Part shown: positions 18,901-20,848 of the stretch, one piece after another
Position numbering within the stretch: the first letter of the stretch is position 1
How the letters are laid out: the number at the start of each line of letters is the position of its first letter
Source of the DNA: Gracilaria domingensis
Lineage: Eukaryota > Rhodophyta > Florideophyceae > Gracilariales > Gracilariaceae
Assembly: GCA_022539475.1 (NCBI GenBank)
Contig: VCMS01000132.1
Span: 153,747 to 174,594 of the forward strand
DNA: 20,848 bases
Reading direction: 5' to 3'
Notes under the pieces: model-generated
The model's database searches: none
What the model was told of the DNA's origin: nothing
The model's input: the letters and a program-made list of their open reading frames with translations, nothing else
Translations under genes and position numbers: made by a program

Positions 18901-19189
18901 GGGCGGGGGGAAGAGGGAACCGCGGAGGCCTGCAGGAGTGAGAAAAGGGTTTGGGCCATTCCAGTGCCTGCAACGTTTCTAATGTTGTGCGAGGGAGGCG
19001 ATAGAGTCTGTGTGAAACGTACAGAAGGGGAAGCAACATATGTACATGATGCAGTAGGGCGGGGAGGGGGGGGAGCGGAGGTCTAAGGTGCAGTGTTGCA
19101 ACTTGTAGGAAATTGTTGCCGTACCGTGTGGGGGAGAATATAAGGAGAGTCGAATCGGCGCTATGCACGTGATGGTTTACGTACATCAC
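15979..19189 (-). pseudogene. Plavaka-like (CACTA/EnSpm-related) transposase, degenerate
   Basis: Minus-strand blocks occur in the expected order but in changing frames. They are an Arg/Ser/Pro-rich N-terminus (19189-18545); 'NADEVINILRQSNFPPSLLQ' (before 18502); 'YVKDPIQVLQQQLRLASHEN' (18440-18300); 'MASKLGHDVVPALKKHI' (18322-18218); 'WYRRFIGMLQLYSDKS' to 'GVLRQCHPIIANFSADIPEA' and 'KPCHRCLIPRSQL' (18231-17602); 'FESLHNFHLGMSKLIK' (17530-17220); 'GMLEAKDYHSLDMFFPFIAA' to 'KFHLPDHIIPDIRRYGGLHF' (17210-16383); and 'FVRFFEVTEPLDN' plus 'IPFSSIKGSIQVIR' (16509-15979), with 'FAKTTLPVHF' in another frame just beyond. The LYSDK, RCHPI and CxxC boxes match Plavaka-type transposases. At least five frameshifts or stops make it inactive unless unpredicted introns remove them. 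Confidence 0.75.
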
Positions 19190-19434
19190 GATAGGAGATG
19201 GGTACGTCGAGGAGGGACGGAATTGGGAAAAACTGAAAACATTCCTAAATTTTTGAGCCCATACTTTGCGGCCGGCGTGAACTCTACACTAGACGTAGTT
19301 AGTGCTGCACTAGAGAAGTCAAAAAAGTGCCATGGCACGGGCCTGACCAGTGCGATGCGAGCTCTGATCATGGCACTTCTCTGCGACACATTATCTTCCA
19401 GATCATGCGAGTTCCATACAGGTACGTGAAACAC
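19190..19434 (+). other. Possible 5' exon of a spliced unit, with a hairpin
   Basis: An 88-codon plus frame ('KFLSPYFAAGVNSTLDVVSA' and 'LRALIMALLCDTL'-like composition) ends at a GTACGTG donor at 19422. Around 19326-19378 the sequence AAGTGCCATG is inverted as CATGGCACTT, with AGAGAAG/CTTCTCT further out, so the RNA could fold. Coding status is uncertain; no motif was recognised. Confidence 0.3.
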
Positions 19435-19760
19435 GTAAGGGTTTCGACTTACTGCGATCTTATTTGTTGCTGACCTAGTTCGATGCGAGCGATGTACGAA
19501 TAACGAGCGAAAGACTATTATTCAGATCATGCGAGTGACATACTGGTACGGTTGACACTCTATCTACGGTTGTCATGGGATCTAGTTCTTGCTGATCCCG
19601 TTTGACGCCAGCGATTTGCGGAGAGCGAGCAAAGGTTCTAGAAACGCATGTGCGCGCTCGTAAGGTACGTCGCTAATTACGCTCTAAGAAGCGATTCGAG
19701 TGAGAAATGTACTACAATTCTCACTGGAGACGCTTGTAGAACTTAATTAGCGAGGTTCTA
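19400..19760 (+). repeat. Diverged tandem modules with exon/intron-like borders (first set)
   Basis: CAGATCATGCGAGT followed by a 6-8 bp spacer and CATAC[A/T]GGTACG occurs at about 19400-19427 and 19524-19552. TGCTGA[C/T] then a CGATGCGAGCGAT/AGCGATTTGCGGAG-type segment occurs at about 19469-19492 and 19591-19622. Each GTACG could serve as a donor and TGCTGACCTAG (19468-19478) as branch plus acceptor; intron 19422-19478 is 57 nt. A third weaker donor (AAGGTACGTC) lies near 19661. The reading frames do not stay open through all joins, so a non-coding spliced RNA or a decayed gene is likely. Confidence 0.45.
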
Positions 19761-19915
19761 ATGACTAACAGCTGGTTTGGTTTTAGTTCTGGCTTAGTGA
19801 ACTTTGGGTGTCCATTGAATTGGCTTGGAAACTGTGGCACAGGGGGGCGTTGAGGGTAGATGGTGGAGTGGTAGACCGTGAGGTGTCCATTATCAGGACT
19901 GGAAGACATGGAGAG

Positions 19916-20013
19916 GTATGTAACAATAACTTACGAGGAGAGTTTTACCTTTGTCGTATATGTACTAACTGTGTGTCCATTACTGCTTGCAATTTTCGAT
20001 CCATGTTGAATAG
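19916..20013 (+). other. Candidate intron (98 nt) with TACTAAC branch site
   Basis: GTATGT donor at 19916, perfect TACTAAC at 19963-19969, and the first downstream AG at 20012-20013 (GAATAG). Spliceosomal signals are strong even though the host transcript has no clear protein. Confidence 0.55.
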
Positions 20014-20053
20014 GAACGGGAACGTTCACTTTCCTATTCAACATGGGTCGAAA
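19994..20053. repeat. Inverted repeat, 23-bp arms
   Basis: 19994-20016 and 20031-20053 are inverted copies with a single mismatch (20000/20047, a T-G pair in RNA). The loop 20017-20030 contains GAACGTTC, itself palindromic. The hairpin spans the predicted acceptor at 20013 and would place it in a stem. Confidence 0.85.
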
Positions 20054-20177
20054 CTCTAGAAAACATGGATCGTGAAGCAGTGGAGGGTGAATGTGCAGCA
20101 TTAGGAGGCGTTGAGGGTCGATCGTGAAGCAGTGGAGGGTGAATGTGTCGCATTAGCGGACTGGAAGACATGGAGAG

Positions 20178-20277
20178 GTATGTAACACGAATGAATCGAG
20201 AAGAAGTTCGTGTGTATTATCTGATTGCTAACTGTGTGTTTCATTACTGCTTCTTGGGGGTCTTGATTCTTGAATAG
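20178..20277 (+). other. Candidate intron (100 nt), paralogous to the one at 19916
   Basis: GTATGT donor at 20178 preceded by the same 19-bp exon end, GCTAAC at 20227-20232 followed by TGTGTGT as in the previous intron, and GAATAG acceptor at 20277. It is homologous to the upstream intron by eye. Confidence 0.55.
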
Positions 20278-20321
20278 GGACGTGAAGTGTGTTTGGATAC
20301 GAAACTGGAGGATTTGAAAAG

Positions 20322-20380
20322 GTAGGGAGATATCGCATTGAAAGGTTGTGTGTGCGCTATGGGTACTAACTGTGTTTCAG
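20322..20380 (+). other. Candidate intron (59 nt) with TACTAAC branch site
   Basis: GTAGGG donor at 20322, TACTAAC at 20364-20370, TTTCAG acceptor at 20380. A further donor-like GTAAGA at 20447 and CACTAAC at 20496-20502 suggest that the series continues to the right. Confidence 0.55.
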
Positions 20381-20541
20381 TGTGTGTTTCTGTGCGTGCC
20401 GCGATGAAAGTGTGTGGACGTGATTGGGACTGAAAGAGATGGAGAGGTAAGAGTTCAGGTATCGAAGAGACGTTTCTTGGTTGTTTTGAGTATGGCACTA
20501 ACTTTGTGTCCGTTACGGCTTTCTGTGGTGATGCGATTGAG

Positions 20542-20848
20542 GTATGTGGACTGTGCGAAGGAAGAGGTTACATGCAACAGCCGATGAAGAAGTTGTGAAG
20601 ATGAGTTCTGGTTTGATCATGGTGTTTTGAGGATATGCGGTTGCGGTGGTGGTGCTCAGGGGTACTGCAGAAATGAATGTTCCAGCCGTAGTATTCTCGG
20701 AGGCTGGCTGCGTCGGTCCAGACTGGTCCTTTCTCTGGGCTTCCCATGTGGTCCGTTGTGGACCACCCGAATGGGCCCACTCACCTAGAGCACTAGCAAA
20801 AGTGGAGACTGGAAGTACGGTTCTGCCATCTTTCATACTTGCTAGTTT
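20542..20848. other. Right-edge stretch without a supported gene
   Basis: It starts with another donor-like GTATGTGG, so it may be intronic or exonic sequence of the unit to its left. A 7-bp hairpin GTGGTCC/GGACCAC lies at 20748-20766. A 107-codon minus frame covers most of it but is Thr/Ser/Pro-rich and motif-free. Nothing else was recognised. Confidence 0.35.

Larger units (their letters stand above)
19843..20187 (+). repeat. Duplicated module ending in an identical 30-bp exon/donor border
   Basis: 19896-19925 and 20158-20187 are identical over 30 bp, including GACATGGAGAG followed by GTATGTAACA. GGCGTTGAGGGT precedes each by about 50 bp. Within the second module, 20068-20095 and 20120-20147 are identical 28-bp copies 52 bp apart. 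The pattern indicates local duplications of an exon plus its donor site. Confidence 0.8.

Noticed and set aside
19843..20548. CRISPR-like regular repeats
   Set aside because: Repeats are few, diverged and unevenly spaced, carry splice signals, and the window is clearly eukaryotic.

Overview
The window is eukaryotic nuclear DNA rich in mobile elements. Evidence is a Ty3/gypsy reverse transcriptase, a Plavaka-like (CACTA/EnSpm-related) transposase, a SET domain, and candidate GT-AG introns, several with TACTAAC-type branch sites. The species cannot be named from this sequence. A filamentous or early-diverging fungus, or a fungus-like protist such as an oomycete, fits best.

Layout. 1-719 (minus): 5'-truncated Ty3/gypsy pol fragment with an in-frame stop inside the RT core, running off the left edge. 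1130-1890 (minus): small coiled-coil/basic protein gene with a frameshift, behind a pyrimidine-rich promoter tract holding three 16-bp repeats. 2446-3723 (plus): intact 425-aa multi-pass membrane protein of unknown function. 3958-8100 (minus): one long, repeatedly interrupted coding region with a Cys-containing N-terminus, a possible beta-rich domain, a ParB-like domain, a helical region and a C-terminal 2-oxoglutarate/Fe(II) dioxygenase. 8140-9386: 1.25-kb non-coding element with inverted termini and a 130-bp near-perfect palindrome, lying between two divergent gene sets. 9593-12772 (plus): DNA adenine-type methyltransferase (DPPYG) fused to a SET domain, 1,035 aa once two short introns are removed. 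13321-15836 (plus): basic, repeat-bearing coiled-coil protein. 15979-19189 (minus): degenerate transposase. 19400-20848: repeated exon-intron-like modules without a clear protein.

How it may work together (inference): the DNA methyltransferase, SET histone methyltransferase, ParB-like protein, 2OG/Fe(II) oxygenase, coiled-coil protein and transposase all lie within about 15 kb, with the methyltransferase and oxygenase genes divergent around the palindrome. This looks like a large DNA transposon carrying its own chromatin- and DNA-modifying 'writer plus eraser' kit. The methyltransferase-SET gene looks intact after splicing. The oxygenase/ParB and transposase frames are broken by several stops and frameshifts, so this copy is probably decaying or the assembly carries small indels. 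Outer termini of such an element were not found.
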